A DNA stretch of 64,000 bases, taken from Dysgonomonadaceae bacterium zrk40. Its GTDB lineage: Bacteria; Bacteroidota; Bacteroidia; Bacteroidales; Dysgonomonadaceae. This document shows, piece after piece, positions 51,526 to 61,540 of the stretch (within the stretch, counting starts at the first letter, position 1; each line of letters starts with the position of its first letter). The notes beneath the pieces were generated by a model. It saw only the letters and a program-made list of their open reading frames with translations. It made no database searches and was not told the origin of the DNA. Where the stretch lies: assembly GCA_016916535.1 (NCBI GenBank), contig CP070276.1:1860001-1924000 (forward strand), given 5' to 3'. Position numbers and translations under genes: made by a program.

Positions 51526-53331
51526 ATGACATATCATCATCTGGGAGAAGTTGTTCACCGGCAAGCCCTTAAATACAAGCATAAAACTGCGTTAAAATAT
51601 CAGGATCCCGATGGGAAGTGGGTAGACATGTCTTGGAGGTTATTCTCCTCAACCATTAAAAAAGCGGCCCAGGCGATGGCTGAGATGGGGGTCAATCCTG
51701 GCGATAACCTGGGTGTCTATTCCCAGAACATGGAAAAGTACCTGGTCACCGATTACGCTGCATACGCCAACAGGGCGGTGATGGTGCCCATGTATGCCAC
51801 CGCTTCACCCGCACAGGTGAGTTATATCGTCCGGGATGCAGCCATCCGCATCCTCTTCGTGGGGGAGCAGTTTCAATACAACAACGCCTGGAAGGTACAG
51901 CAGGAGAACAACCGCCTGGAGCAGTTGGTTATCTTCGACCGGAAGGTGGTAAAGAAAGCAGAAGATACCACATCGGTCTATTTTGATGATTTCATCGCCA
52001 CGGGTGACAATTCTGAAACCATTACACTGGTCAACGCTCGTCTCAAACAGCTCAAAGATAATGACATGGCAACCATCATCTACACCTCGGGCACCACGGG
52101 TGAACCCAAGGGGGTGATGCTCACCCATGCCAACTACATGAAGGCGATGGTGATCCACGACCAGCGCATCACCGGCATGTCGGACAAGGATCTCTCCATG
52201 TGCTTTCTCCCGCTGACACACATCTTTGAGAAGGCGTGGACCTATTACTGTCTTCACATGGGGACGGCTGTAGCAATCAATCGCGATCCCAATGAGATAC
52301 GCAAGAACCTGAAAGTGGTGCGCCCCACCCTGATGAGCAATGTGCCCCGTTTCTGGGAGAAGGTGTATGACGGGGTGCAGGAGACCATCAACAATGCATC
52401 GGGAGTGCTCAAGTGGCTCTTCCAGGATGCAGTCACCACGGGACGCCGTCACAATCTGGAGTACCGCAACGAGGGTAAGCGTCCCCCGCTGACTAACCGG
52501 CTGAAGTTTTTCTTCTATCGCTATACCATTTATTACCTGATCAAACGGGTGGTAGGCATCGACCGCGGCAACTTCTTCCCGGTGGCGGGTGCCCCTCTCT
52601 CAGATAACATCAATCGATTCATGCAGTCGATCGATGTGCACCTGATCTACGGATATGGCCTCTCCGAGACCACCGCTACCGTGAGCTGCTTCCCGGCAAA
52701 GGGTTTCAGGATTGGTACAGTAGGCAAGGTGATGCCTGACATTGAGGTGAAGATCGGTGAGAACAGCGAGATCCTGGTGAAGGGAGGGACGGTGATGAAG
52801 GGATATTACAACAAGCCGGAAGCCACGGCGGAAGTATTCACCGAAGATGGTTTCTTCAGGACCGGTGATGCCGGGTTGTTGACAGAAAACAACGAGATCA
52901 TCCTCACCGAGCGGATCAAGGATCTTTACAAGACCTCCAACGGGAAGTACATTGCTCCGCAGATGATCGAAACAAGGGTCAGCGAAGACAAGTATGTCGA
53001 TCAGGTCGCTGTTATCGGTGATGAGCGCAAGTTCGTCAGTGCACTGGTAGTACCCAACTTTGAGGCGCTGAAAATTTATGCCGGTGATCAGCAGATCCCC
53101 TACAGCTCAGTAGAGGAGCTGGTGCAAAAAGAGGAGATCATCGATTTTGTCTTCGGGCAGATAGAGTTGCTTCAGTCGCAGTTCACCTCCTACGAGAAGA
53201 TCAAACGGATCACGCTCCTCTCTCAGCCTTTCAGCATGGAACAGGGTGAGCTGACCAACACCCTGAAACTGCGTCGCAAGGTGATCCTGGAGCACTATCA
53301 CGATCTCATTGAAAAGATGTATGCTGATTAA
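51526..53331 (+). CDS. Long-chain fatty acid-CoA ligase (AMP-forming)
   Basis: 601 residues. The AMP-binding P-loop is YTSGTTGEPKGVMLTHAN (about 187-204). The adenylate motif is YGYGLSETTATVS, and the hinge-region motif is FRTGDAGLL. This is the long-form FACL/FadD15-like class typical of Bacteroidota, using long-chain fatty acids. There is no obvious beta-oxidation gene nearby, so it probably activates acyl chains for lipid synthesis or recycling. Confidence 0.9.
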   Translation: MTYHHLGEVVHRQALKYKHKTALKYQDPDGKWVDMSWRLFSSTIKKAAQAMAEMGVNPGDNLGVYSQNMEKYLVTDYAAYANRAVMVPMYATASPAQVSYIVRDAAIRILFVGEQFQYNNAWKVQQENNRLEQLVIFDRKVVKKAEDTTSVYFDDFIATGDNSETITLVNARLKQLKDNDMATIIYTSGTTGEPKGVMLTHANYMKAMVIHDQRITGMSDKDLSMCFLPLTHIFEKAWTYYCLHMGTAVAINRDPNEIRKNLKVVRPTLMSNVPRFWEKVYDGVQETINNASGVLKWLFQDAVTTGRRHNLEYRNEGKRPPLTNRLKFFFYRYTIYYLIKRVVGIDRGNFFPVAGAPLSDNINRFMQSIDVHLIYGYGLSETTATVSCFPAKGFRIGTVGKVMPDIEVKIGENSEILVKGGTVMKGYYNKPEATAEVFTEDGFFRTGDAGLLTENNEIILTERIKDLYKTSNGKYIAPQMIETRVSEDKYVDQVAVIGDERKFVSALVVPNFEALKIYAGDQQIPYSSVEELVQKEEIIDFVFGQIELLQSQFTSYEKIKRITLLSQPFSMEQGELTNTLKLRRKVILEHYHDLIEKMYAD

Positions 53332-53417
53332 AGTTGTTGGCTGCATACCAAATCCATGAACCTTTTTCGTGATCCAAAAGCCTTCGGCTGAATGGCTCTA
53401 CTTCAGAACTTATTTGC

Positions 53418-53425
53418 TATCTTTG
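53418..53425 (+). promoter_or_regulatory. -7 promoter box for leuS
   Basis: TATCTTTG, 25 bases before the leuS ATG. It lies inside the longer open frame that begins at 53369, excluding that start. Confidence 0.55.
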
Positions 53426-53449
53426 CACCGTTTTTTAAAATGGCTAGGA

Positions 53450-56203
53450 ATGGACTACAATTTCGGAGAGATAGAAAAACGGTGGCAGCAATATTGGGCT
53501 GACCATAAGACCTACAAGGTGACGGAAGATGGCACAAAACTCAAGTTCTATGTGCTCGACATGTTTCCCTATCCGTCGGGAGCCGGACTACATGTGGGGC
53601 ATCCGCTGGGTTACATCGCATCCGATATCTTTTCCCGATTCAAACGTTTGCAGGGCTTCAACGTGCTGCACCCCATGGGCTACGACGCTTACGGCCTTCC
53701 TGCCGAACAGTATGCCATCCAGACGGGACAGCACCCCGCAGTCACTACCGAGCAGAACATTGCCCGTTACCGTGAACAGCTCGACAAGATTGGCTTTTCC
53801 TACGACTGGGACCGGGAGGTGCGTACCTGCGACCCCGGCTACTACAAGTGGACCCAGTGGGCTTTCATACGCATGTTCCACTCCTACTATTGCAATCAAG
53901 CCAACCAGGCACGACCCATTGCCGAGCTGGAGCAGGTTTTTTCCCAACAGGGTACCGAAGGGCTTGACCTGGCCTGCAGTGAACCGATGAACTTCACCGC
54001 GGCAGAGTGGAACGCCATGAGTGAAAAGGAACATCAGCAGATATTGATGAACTACCGTATCGCCTACCTGGGCGACACCATGGTCAACTGGTGCTCACAG
54101 CTGGGCACGGTGCTGGCCAATGATGAGGTGAGTGAAGGTCTCTCCATTCGCGGGGGTTATCCTGTAGAACAGAAGAAGATGCGGCAGTGGTGCCTGCGGG
54201 TGTCTGCTTACGCACCCCGCCTGCTGGAGGGATTGGAGAGGGTGGCGTGGAGCGACTCACTCAAGGAGACGCAACGCAACTGGATCGGCCGCAGCGAGGG
54301 TGCCGTAATGCATTTCAATACCCCCGGCGGTGTCACCTTCGACATCTTCACCACCCGTGCCGATACCATCTTCGGCGTCACCTTCATGGTGCTGGCTCCC
54401 GAGAGTGAGCTGGTGGAACAACTGACCACCCCTGAGCAGCGCGATGCCGTTAAACAATATATTGAGAGAACAGGTAAAAAGACAGAACGGGAAAGAATTG
54501 CCGATCGGTCGGTGAGTGGTGTCTTCTCCGGTACATACGCTACCCACCCCTTCACGGGTGAACCGCTGCCCATATGGATCTCAGACTATGTGCTGGCCGG
54601 CTATGGGACCGGTGCCATCATGGCAGTTCCTGCACACGATAGTCGTGACTATACCTTTGCCAGACATTTCAACCTCCCCATCGTACCGCTCATTGAGGGG
54701 TGTGATGTCTCCCAGGAGAGTTTCGATGCGAAGGAGGGGGTGATGATCAACTCTCATTTCCTCAACGGGCTGACCGTGAAGGAGGCAATCCCCGCGGCCA
54801 TCGATGCGGTGGAGGAGCAGGGCCTTGGTTACCGCAAGGTCAACTACCGCCTGCGTGATGCCATCTTCTCCCGTCAACGCTACTGGGGTGAGCCGTTCCC
54901 TATCTACTACAAAGAGGGGATGCCTTACACATTGCCGGAGGAGCAGCTGCCGCTGGAGCTGCCCGAGGTAGACAAGTTCCTGCCCACCGAGACAGGTGAG
55001 CCACCCCTGGGACGGGCAAAGAACTGGCATACCAGCGAGGGATTCCCCCTGGAGATGAACACCATGCCCGGCTTCGCCGGTTCATCGGCTTACTATCTCC
55101 GTTACATGGATCCCCACAACGAAGAAGCACTGGTGTCGGAACAGGCCAACAGCTACTGGCGGAACGTGGACCTCTACATCGGCGGTACGGAACATGCCAC
55201 CGGTCACCTTGTTTACAGCCGTTTCTGGAACAAGTTCCTTTTCGATATCGGTGCAACCTGTGAGGAAGAACCCTTCAAGAAACTGGTCAACCAGGGGATG
55301 ATTCAGGGACGCAGCAACTTTGTCTATCGCATCAAGGGCAGCAACCGCTTCGTCTCACTCAACCTGAAAGAATCATATGAGGTGACACCCATTCATGTGG
55401 ATGTGAACATGGTACACAACGATATTCTCGACCTTGAGGCGTTCCGTAACTGGAATCCCGAGTACAAGAATGCCGAGTTCATCCTCGAGGATGGGAAGTA
55501 TATCTGTGGCTGGGCCGTGGAGAAGATGTCGAAATCGATGTTCAACGTGGTGAACCCGGATGACATCGTTTCCCGTTATGGTGCCGACACGCTGCGGCTC
55601 TATGAAATGTTCCTCGGACCACTGGAGCAATCAAAACCATGGGACACCAACGGCATCGATGGCGTGCATCGTTTCCTCCGTAAGGTATGGAATCTTTTCT
55701 ATCAGGGAGAGCTCTTTGCAGTAACTGATGAGGAGCCGTCGCGCGATGCACTCAAGGCACTGCACAAGCTGATCAAGAAAGTGACCTCCGACATCGAACA
55801 GTTCTCATTCAACACCTCCGTCTCAGCTTTCATGATCTGCCTCAACGAACTGACAGCCTTGAAATGCCGTAACCGAACCGTGCTGAGCGATCTGGTGGTC
55901 TGCCTGGCCCCCTTTGCACCCCATATCTCGGAGGAGCTGTGGCATGCACTGGGCAACGAGAGCACTGTTTGTGATGCTGCCTGGCCCCTTTGGAACGAGG
56001 AATACCTGAAGGAGGATACCTTCGCTTATGCCATCTCATTTAATGGCAAGTCGCGCTTTGTGATCGAGTTCGCTGCCGATGCCTCCAATGATGAGATTCA
56101 ACAGGCGGTATTGGCTCATCCCTCTTCTCAGAAGTGGCTGGAAGGTAAAACGCCGAAGAAGGTGATCATCGTACCGCGGAAGATTGTCAATGTGGTGATC
56201 TGA
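53450..56203 (+). CDS. leuS: Leucyl-tRNA synthetase
   Basis: Charges tRNA-Leu. It has 917 residues with the HIGH motif HVGH at 48-51 and KMSKS at 692-696. An editing domain (about 275-460) shows [17 protein letters not shown]-like residues ([16 protein letters not shown]). A Bacteroidota-type insertion of some 60 residues follows [11 protein letters not shown] (about 150-205). The end is the short C-terminal domain. ATG 53450 is the only start consistent with the promoter. Confidence 0.97.
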   Translation: MDYNFGEIEKRWQQYWADHKTYKVTEDGTKLKFYVLDMFPYPSGAGLHVGHPLGYIASDIFSRFKRLQGFNVLHPMGYDAYGLPAEQYAIQTGQHPAVTTEQNIARYREQLDKIGFSYDWDREVRTCDPGYYKWTQWAFIRMFHSYYCNQANQARPIAELEQVFSQQGTEGLDLACSEPMNFTAAEWNAMSEKEHQQILMNYRIAYLGDTMVNWCSQLGTVLANDEVSEGLSIRGGYPVEQKKMRQWCLRVSAYAPRLLEGLERVAWSDSLKETQRNWIGRSEGAVMHFNTPGGVTFDIFTTRADTIFGVTFMVLAPESELVEQLTTPEQRDAVKQYIERTGKKTERERIADRSVSGVFSGTYATHPFTGEPLPIWISDYVLAGYGTGAIMAVPAHDSRDYTFARHFNLPIVPLIEGCDVSQESFDAKEGVMINSHFLNGLTVKEAIPAAIDAVEEQGLGYRKVNYRLRDAIFSRQRYWGEPFPIYYKEGMPYTLPEEQLPLELPEVDKFLPTETGEPPLGRAKNWHTSEGFPLEMNTMPGFAGSSAYYLRYMDPHNEEALVSEQANSYWRNVDLYIGGTEHATGHLVYSRFWNKFLFDIGATCEEEPFKKLVNQGMIQGRSNFVYRIKGSNRFVSLNLKESYEVTPIHVDVNMVHNDILDLEAFRNWNPEYKNAEFILEDGKYICGWAVEKMSKSMFNVVNPDDIVSRYGADTLRLYEMFLGPLEQSKPWDTNGIDGVHRFLRKVWNLFYQGELFAVTDEEPSRDALKALHKLIKKVTSDIEQFSFNTSVSAFMICLNELTALKCRNRTVLSDLVVCLAPFAPHISEELWHALGNESTVCDAAWPLWNEEYLKEDTFAYAISFNGKSRFVIEFAADASNDEIQQAVLAHPSSQKWLEGKTPKKVIIVPRKIVNVVI

Positions 56204-56250
56204 GCATCATCCTCCATCGTCAGAAAGTTCATTCCTTAATAGATTTCCTC

Positions 56251-57120
56251 ATGGCCAAAGAGGTTCGTTATCTCAAATCGTTCTACTGGAAGGATTACCT
56301 GGTAATCACGGTGGGATTGATGCTTTTCTCCATCGGTTTCACCGGTTTCATCATGCCCAACGAGATCGTCGTGGGCGGCCTCGGCGGTGTGGGGCTGCTT
56401 CTGAAGTACGCTTTTGGACTGCCGGTTTTCATGACCTTTCTTGTGGGGAACGGCCTCATGATGGTGGTGGCCTGGTTCATACTGGGCAAAGGGTATGTCT
56501 TCAAAGCACTCTATGGAGTGGTGGGGGTGACCTTGCTGATGGCTGTGGCTGAGAATCTGATCACCGAGGCGATCATCCATACCGACCCGCTGATTGCCAG
56601 CATCATCGGAGCTGTCTTCAGTGGTACCGGCCTGGGACTGGTCTATACACGCAACGCCAGCACCGGTGGAACGGACATCCTTGGCGCCATCATCACCAAG
56701 TATCGCTACATCAGCATGGGACGAGGTTTGCTTTACATCGACCTGGTCATCGTGGGCAGCTCCTATCTGCTGTTTCAGAGCTTTGAAAAGATCATCTACG
56801 GACTGATTGTGGTCTCGGTGATGTATTACACCGTTGACCTGGTGATCAACGGTGCCCGTCAATCGGTCCAGTTCATCATCTTCTCCACCCGCTACAACGA
56901 GATCGCCTCGCATGTCAACTCCGAACTAGACCGCGGCTGCACCGTGCTGGAAGGAACAGGTTGGTATTCCCAGCAACCGCAGAAGGTGCTGATCATCCTG
57001 GCGCGCAAGACCGAATCGACCTCCATTTTCCGACTGGTAAAACGAATCGATGAGAATGCCTTTATCTCACAAAGCAATGTGGTGGGTGTCTATGGCAAAG
57101 GATTCGATCAGATGAAGTAA
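56251..57120 (+). CDS. YitT-family membrane protein (DUF161/DUF2179)
   Basis: 289 residues: five or six membrane helices (about 16-200) with GFTGFIMPNEIVVGGLGGVG and NASTGGTDILGAI. A cytosolic C-terminal DUF2179 domain (about 215-285) holds RGCTVLEGTGWYSQQPQKVL. The family is widespread, with no settled transport substrate. It lies 47 bases after leuS. Confidence 0.85.
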   Translation: MAKEVRYLKSFYWKDYLVITVGLMLFSIGFTGFIMPNEIVVGGLGGVGLLLKYAFGLPVFMTFLVGNGLMMVVAWFILGKGYVFKALYGVVGVTLLMAVAENLITEAIIHTDPLIASIIGAVFSGTGLGLVYTRNASTGGTDILGAIITKYRYISMGRGLLYIDLVIVGSSYLLFQSFEKIIYGLIVVSVMYYTVDLVINGARQSVQFIIFSTRYNEIASHVNSELDRGCTVLEGTGWYSQQPQKVLIILARKTESTSIFRLVKRIDENAFISQSNVVGVYGKGFDQMK

Positions 57121-57177
57121 ACCGATCCCTCGACAGGGAAGAGACAGGGAGTTTCATGGGCTTTGGGAAGCTCTAGC

Positions 57178-57265
57178 CTTATTGCACCCTTATTGTACCC
57201 TTATATCCACTCCGATATTTATGGGAGTGGATATAAGGGTACAATAACTTTAGAATAAAAGAATA
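57178..57265. repeat. Intergenic element B: 11-bp units with a 24-bp perfect palindrome
   Basis: 57190-57213 and 57224-57247 are perfect 24-bp inverted repeats with a 10-base loop. On the left the 11-bp units CCTTATTGCAC and CCTTATTGTAC (57178-57199) adjoin a third, diverged unit. Eight 11-bp steps describe the whole element. It sits between convergent yitT and the winged-helix gene, as element A sits between other convergent genes, but shares no sequence with it. Nothing else is seen between 57121 and 57340. Confidence 0.8.
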
Positions 57266-57341
57266 GCTTCCCAAAATATTGGGAATTGGGAAAGGTTCAT
57301 TTTTCTGGTGTAACGTTCTTTCAGGATGGCACCCATACTAC

Positions 57342-57378
57342 AAAAAAGAGAGGCTGCCTCTATTTGGAGACAGCCTCT
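57342..57378 (-). terminator. Terminator after the winged-helix gene
   Basis: AGAGGCTG (57349-57356) pairs with CAGCCTCT (57371-57378), with further inner pairing (58-60 with 67-69), and six A residues on the left give the minus-strand T-run. Confidence 0.8.
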
Positions 57379-57406
57379 GATCTGAATTTTTTACGATGGC
57401 ACTTCG

Positions 57407-57604
57407 TTAACTCAACGAAATGAAGATCTCTTTTTCCACCTCTTCCATCGCCACCTTGCCTTCTCTGGCTAACCATCCGAGGGCAGCATAGAGATCCTTT
57501 TCGGTCAGCTTGGCTGCCTTCTTAACCTCTTTCACATTCTGGCGGCCGTTTTCATCAAGTATGGTCCATACTTTACCGGCGTTGATTCCAATTTTCTCAA
57601 TCAT
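57407..57604 (-). CDS. Small winged-helix protein (DUF2582-type)
   Basis: 65 residues: MIEKIGINAGKVWTILDENG start, then KEVKKAAKLTEKDLYAALGWL (abridged) as a winged helix, ending in a short wing strand EEVEKEIFISLS. It has its own promoter and terminator. It is probably a DNA-binding regulator of unknown target, common in Bacteroidota. Confidence 0.8.
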   Translation of the reverse strand: MIEKIGINAGKVWTILDENGRQNVKEVKKAAKLTEKDLYAALGWLAREGKVAMEEVEKEIFISLS

Positions 57605-57646
57605 GACTTTGTTGTTAATTTTGAATAACCTAAAATTTGAATGCTG

Positions 57647-57654
57647 CAAAGATA
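57647..57654 (-). promoter_or_regulatory. -7 promoter box for the small winged-helix gene
   Basis: TATCTTTG on the minus strand, 42 bases before the ATG at 57604. Confidence 0.55.
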
Positions 57655-57723
57655 ATGCTAATTGTTCAAAAAAAAAATATTTCTGATTAGCTGCGTTGGC
57701 ATAAGCGGTTGTAAGATATCTCC

Positions 57724-58317
57724 TTATTGCTCATTCAATCGTAGAAGGTCCTCCAGGATCGTTGCCGACTGCAGGATGAGCGAGTGGCTTCCGTCGTTGC
57801 GTATCACATAATCCGATCGCTCCAATTTCTCCTCCTCCGGCAGCTGGTGCTTCATACGCTCCTCAACTGCTTCCCTGGTGGTGTGATCACGTTGGATAAC
57901 CCTTGCGAGGCGGATAGTTTCAGGAGCAAGGACGGTGATCACCTTGTCGAGATAACGCACAAAACCGGCTTCGAAGAGAAGAGCTGCCTCGATCATCACG
58001 ACCGGATGATCCTGGTGGCGGAGACACCAACCCATGAAGTGTTGGGCCAGGACGGGATGAACGATGGCGTTTACCGCCTCCACCTTTTGCCTGTCACCAA
58101 ACATAAGGGCGGCCAGTTGTTTGCGGTTGAGTGAACCTTCTGCATAGAGATCCTTTCCGAAGAGGGCAGTGAGCTCTTTGCGGATGACCGGTGAGGTATC
58201 GTTGAGCTGTTTGGCTTCACTGTCGGCGTCAAACACCGGGATGCCATGCAGACGGAACAACTCACTGACCACCGACTTCCCACTTCCGATGCCACCGGTG
58301 ATGCCTGCAGTAATCAT
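57724..58317 (-). CDS. coaE: Dephospho-CoA kinase
   Basis: Last step of coenzyme A synthesis. It has 197 residues: P-loop GGIGSGKS (8-15), the acceptor region FDADSEAK and RVIQRD lid. The start overlaps the ybbR-like stop by four bases (ATGA). Last gene of the nusB operon. Confidence 0.96.
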   Translation of the reverse strand: MITAGITGGIGSGKSVVSELFRLHGIPVFDADSEAKQLNDTSPVIRKELTALFGKDLYAEGSLNRKQLAALMFGDRQKVEAVNAIVHPVLAQHFMGWCLRHQDHPVVMIEAALLFEAGFVRYLDKVITVLAPETIRLARVIQRDHTTREAVEERMKHQLPEEEKLERSDYVIRNDGSHSLILQSATILEDLLRLNEQ

Positions 58318-59309
58318 CGATTTGGTTTGTTTTCAAAGAGAAACTCTACGCTAGAGGGTGATATGCGGACATTCTGTGCCGCTTCCGGATGCTTGCTCAG
58401 TTGCAGCTCCACCCTGCCATCTTCGTTCTGGTGAAAGTTGCGGTAATTGAGCCTGATCTCAAAATCTTCGGGAGCAATCTTGCGGTATTCCTCCAGGGTG
58501 ACTGAGAAGGAGACATTGGCTCGTGAAGGAAAAAACTTCACATCCAGGCTACCGGGCAGCCCCGTTGCGGTGATCGGTACCTCGAAGGTACGTTCCGTAT
58601 ACTCCTCAATCGGTATGAAGATCTCCACCTGATCGGGAACGAACTTGATACCTTCCACGCGGTTGATGGGGATAGGCAATTGTGAGGTGGCTTTCAGGTT
58701 CTTGAAGACCGTGTACTCGGTGGCGGCATGCTCCAGCTTGCCAAGCGATTCACGTGATCCGTAGGCCGTGACCTTTTCAGGCAGGAAGGTGACACTGTCT
58801 GCCACAAGGTTAACCCTGCTGGTGGTAATCTCACCGTCGAAAACAACCTTGAGCTCTTTGCTTTGCAACTTCGAGGTGGTTAGGTTGATGATCATCGGAT
58901 AATAACCCCTGATGTTGGTGCTGGAAAAGAGGCGAGAGCGAATCAACTGCCTGTACTGGTCGCCCTGCAGCGTGTTGTTACCCTCCTCCGTGAACTCTGC
59001 CACGTTGATCTCGAGCGAGTCTTTCTTGCTCAGGTCGAGGCGAAAGATGGCGGCGCCGTTATCGGTGATGCTCACCTCTACATAGTCGGGCAGGGGGTTG
59101 TCGAACACCACATCTTGCGGGATGTTGTGGTATTTCAGCGGAATGCGATAGGTACCCTCCACATTCTCTTTCTGGAAGAAAAGCATTAACCAGAAGATGA
59201 AAGCCAACAGGAGGAAAAGCAGAAAAAAAAGCATATTCTTCCACGGGAATGTGGAAAAAAAGGCTGCCGCTTTGGGTTTCCATTTTCCGATGATGGCTTT
59301 CACCTCCAT
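58314..59309 (-). CDS. YbbR-like protein
   Basis: 331 residues: an N-terminal cytosolic stub, one membrane helix (about 25-45), then three or four YbbR beta-rich repeats in the periplasm (for example TYRIPLKYHNIPQDVVF). In Firmicutes YbbR (CdaR) regulates a diadenylate cyclase; no cyclase gene is adjacent here, so that link is not shown. Coupled to coaE. Confidence 0.85.
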   Translation of the reverse strand: MEVKAIIGKWKPKAAAFFSTFPWKNMLFFLLFLLLAFIFWLMLFFQKENVEGTYRIPLKYHNIPQDVVFDNPLPDYVEVSITDNGAAIFRLDLSKKDSLEINVAEFTEEGNNTLQGDQYRQLIRSRLFSSTNIRGYYPMIINLTTSKLQSKELKVVFDGEITTSRVNLVADSVTFLPEKVTAYGSRESLGKLEHAATEYTVFKNLKATSQLPIPINRVEGIKFVPDQVEIFIPIEEYTERTFEVPITATGLPGSLDVKFFPSRANVSFSVTLEEYRKIAPEDFEIRLNYRNFHQNEDGRVELQLSKHPEAAQNVRISPSSVEFLFENKPNR

Positions 59310-59319
59310 GAGACGATGT

Positions 59320-59631
59320 TTAAGGGGTCGTCACATCTGATGAGGAAGCAAAGACAGAGGCTTTCTCAAACTTAATCTTCACGCCGTCGGCAACCTCAAC
59401 CAGGAACCAGGTCTCACCCACCTCCTTGATTCTTCCGTGGATACCACCCGAGGTGACCACCTTGTCGCCCACTTTCATCGCTGCGCGACTTTTTTGCAAC
59501 TCTTTCTGTTTCTTCTGCTGGGGACGGATCATGAAGAAATAGAATACGGCAATGATGGCAACCATCATAAAAAGGGTACTGCCCATGCCCGAGAAACCGC
59601 TGCCCTGAGCAGCCTGTAATAAAATATTCAT
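59320..59631 (-). CDS. yajC: Preprotein translocase subunit YajC
   Basis: Accessory of the SecDF complex. It has 103 residues: one membrane helix (about 18-38, MVAIIAVFYFFMIRPQQKKQKE, abridged) and a cytosolic domain with VGDKVVTSGGIHGRIKEV. It lies 10 bases before the YbbR-like gene and 27 after nusB. Confidence 0.95.
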   Translation of the reverse strand: MNILLQAAQGSGFSGMGSTLFMMVAIIAVFYFFMIRPQQKKQKELQKSRAAMKVGDKVVTSGGIHGRIKEVGETWFLVEVADGVKIKFEKASVFASSSDVTTP

Positions 59632-59658
59632 GAGAATGATTTTTTAAGTGTGTGAATA

Positions 59659-60585
59659 TTAGTTTTTAAAAATTGTTTTTTCTGCTTTTATCTCCTGTAC
59701 AATCGCATCCAGGATGCCGTTGATAAATGTGCTGCTCTTGGGTGTGCTGTAAGACTTTGCAATCTCAATGTACTCGTTGAGTGAGACATTGGTTGGTATC
59801 GACTCAAAGGTGCAGATCTCCGAGAGAGCTACCTGCATGATGATCATATCCATGAAAGCGATGCGATCGAAATCCCACTTTTCGGTGTGCTTCTCTATCA
59901 GTGTCCTGTATTTATCCTCGTTGAGAATGGTGTCATGCAATAATTTCAGTGCAAATACCCGGTCCTCCTCGTCCTTGAACATGGGCAGTAGTGGCTGCTC
60001 TGCTCCCTCATCCTCCGAGAATCGCTTGATTGTTTTCAAGACAAAACTCTGTACGATCTCCACATCATCGTTCCAATAGATGCACTCATCCTCCAGTATC
60101 TCATCGAGCTCCTCATTGAGGTAGATGTACTGCTTGAAACATTTTCTCCAGAACTCGCGATCTTCATTGTAGGTGGGTGCTGCAAGCTCAGTGTAATTCT
60201 TATAGGTGTCCGAATCGAGAATGGTGTCGAGCAGGTTTTTCAAAAAAGAGGTGTCGGCATCCCATACCATTGGTCTTTCAGCGAAATGGTGCTGTAGTTG
60301 GCGGTTGTCGCTCAACTGCCGTATGAATTTGTTGTCGATAAGATGGGTGTTGGGGTTGAGATCCTCCCAGGAGGGGAGATGCTTGTTCTTCTTGGCCTCT
60401 ATCCTGCTTTCATACGCTTTTGTCAATTCCACCATCAGCGAAAGCAAATAGAAATAGAGGTCATAAGATTTTTGCAAGCCGAAAAGAAGTTCCTTTTCTG
60501 CACCGCGCAAATCCTTATTCGTATTCTGGTACCATGAATAGACAATCTGTACGATTCGGATACGAATTAAATTTCTGTTTATCAT
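59659..60585 (-). CDS. nusB: Transcription antitermination factor NusB
   Basis: Joins NusE (S10) on boxA in rRNA transcription. It has 308 residues, over twice the E. coli length. The NusB fold is the C-terminal half (about 180-300, with FMDMIIMQVALSEICTF and NEYIEIAKSYSTPKSSTFINGIL-type helices), preceded by a helical N-terminal half of some 170 residues. The long form is usual in Bacteroidota. First gene of nusB-yajC-ybbR-coaE. Confidence 0.93.
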   Translation of the reverse strand: MINRNLIRIRIVQIVYSWYQNTNKDLRGAEKELLFGLQKSYDLYFYLLSLMVELTKAYESRIEAKKNKHLPSWEDLNPNTHLIDNKFIRQLSDNRQLQHHFAERPMVWDADTSFLKNLLDTILDSDTYKNYTELAAPTYNEDREFWRKCFKQYIYLNEELDEILEDECIYWNDDVEIVQSFVLKTIKRFSEDEGAEQPLLPMFKDEEDRVFALKLLHDTILNEDKYRTLIEKHTEKWDFDRIAFMDMIIMQVALSEICTFESIPTNVSLNEYIEIAKSYSTPKSSTFINGILDAIVQEIKAEKTIFKN

Positions 60586-60852
60586 TGTTTAAATGAGCTT
60601 TTTTATGATGTTGCAGAAACACAAACCCTTATCAAGTCGTCGATCACGAAGTGAAAAAGGCAATGCTTAGTGCAATATTTCTAACTGCAAAAGTAGTGAT
60701 TTTTTTGGTATTACCTTGCAGGAATTGTGAAAAGTGAAGCGCGAATGAAGCGAGCAACTCTTTTTTTATCATTCTGATCTTACATTCGATCCCTTTTGTG
60801 GGTGGTAAAAAATGAACCCCCGAAAATAATTGCACACTAAAAAGAAAATCAC

Positions 60853-60860
60853 TAACTTTG
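60853..60860 (+). promoter_or_regulatory. Promoter of rplY-pth
   Basis: TAACTTTG (-7 consensus TAnnTTTG) with TTG at 60830-60832 as a -33 element, 20 bases between. The upstream stretch 60586-60825, between divergent nusB and rplY, shows no gene. Confidence 0.6.
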
Positions 60861-60877
60861 CGCCGCTTTTTGAGAGC

Positions 60878-60916
60878 TCCCAAGTGTGATGGGAAATAAA
60901 GAAAGCAGCTTTATTT
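60878..60916 (+). promoter_or_regulatory. Two tandem hairpins in the rplY leader
   Basis: TCCCA (60878-60882) pairs with TGGGA (60890-60894), and AAATAAAG (60894-60901) pairs with CTTTATTT (60909-60916), loop AAAGCAG. They lie in the roughly 80-base untranslated leader, where ribosomal protein genes often carry autoregulatory structures; no known class is recognised. Confidence 0.4.
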
Positions 60917-60945
60917 TGAGTAACACAAAAACAACAATTGAAAAA

Positions 60946-61524
60946 ATGAAAACATTTGAATTAAAAGGCGAAGTCAGGGCTGATTTCGGAAAAAAAGCGG
61001 CCAGGGCTTACCGTAGCGAAGGGCTGATACCCTGTGTGGTTTATGGTGGTCACGACGGCGAAAATCTCAACTTTGTTGTGAAGAACAGCGATGTACGCAA
61101 TCTGATTTATACACCCGAAGTGTTTCTGGTGAACCTCGACCTGGGAGCAAAGAAGCTGATGGGAATCGTCAAAGATATTCAATTCCACCCGGTGAAAGAC
61201 AGCATCCTGCATATCGATTTCCTCCATGTATTTGAAAATGCACCGGTGGTGATTGAGATTCCGGTACGTCTTGAAGGATTGGCTGAAGGTGTGAAGGCCG
61301 GTGGTAAGCTCTCGCTCGACAGCCGCAAGTTGAAGGTGAAGGCGTTGCCTGCTCATCTGCCGGAAGAATTGGTGGTGAATGTTGAGAAGCTGGAGCTGGG
61401 TAAATCAATTCAGGTAGGTGATCTCAACTTCGACAACCTGGATATTCTCAGTGCCAAGAATGCAGTGGTATGTAGAGTACAGCTGACGCGTGCTGCAAGA
61501 GGTGCCGCCGCCAAGGCGCAGTAA
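60946..61524 (+). CDS. rplY: 50S ribosomal protein L25 (general stress protein Ctc type)
   Basis: 5S rRNA-binding protein, 192 residues: an N-terminal L25 domain (1-95) and a C-terminal TL5/CTC beta domain (96-180), with a short Ala-rich tail. ATG 60946 ([20 protein letters not shown]) is chosen; the longer frame from 60886 covers the leader hairpins. pth follows after 16 bases, a common pairing. Confidence 0.95.
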   Translation: MKTFELKGEVRADFGKKAARAYRSEGLIPCVVYGGHDGENLNFVVKNSDVRNLIYTPEVFLVNLDLGAKKLMGIVKDIQFHPVKDSILHIDFLHVFENAPVVIEIPVRLEGLAEGVKAGGKLSLDSRKLKVKALPAHLPEELVVNVEKLELGKSIQVGDLNFDNLDILSAKNAVVCRVQLTRAARGAAAKAQ

Positions 61525-61540
61525 CCTAACGAGGTATGTG

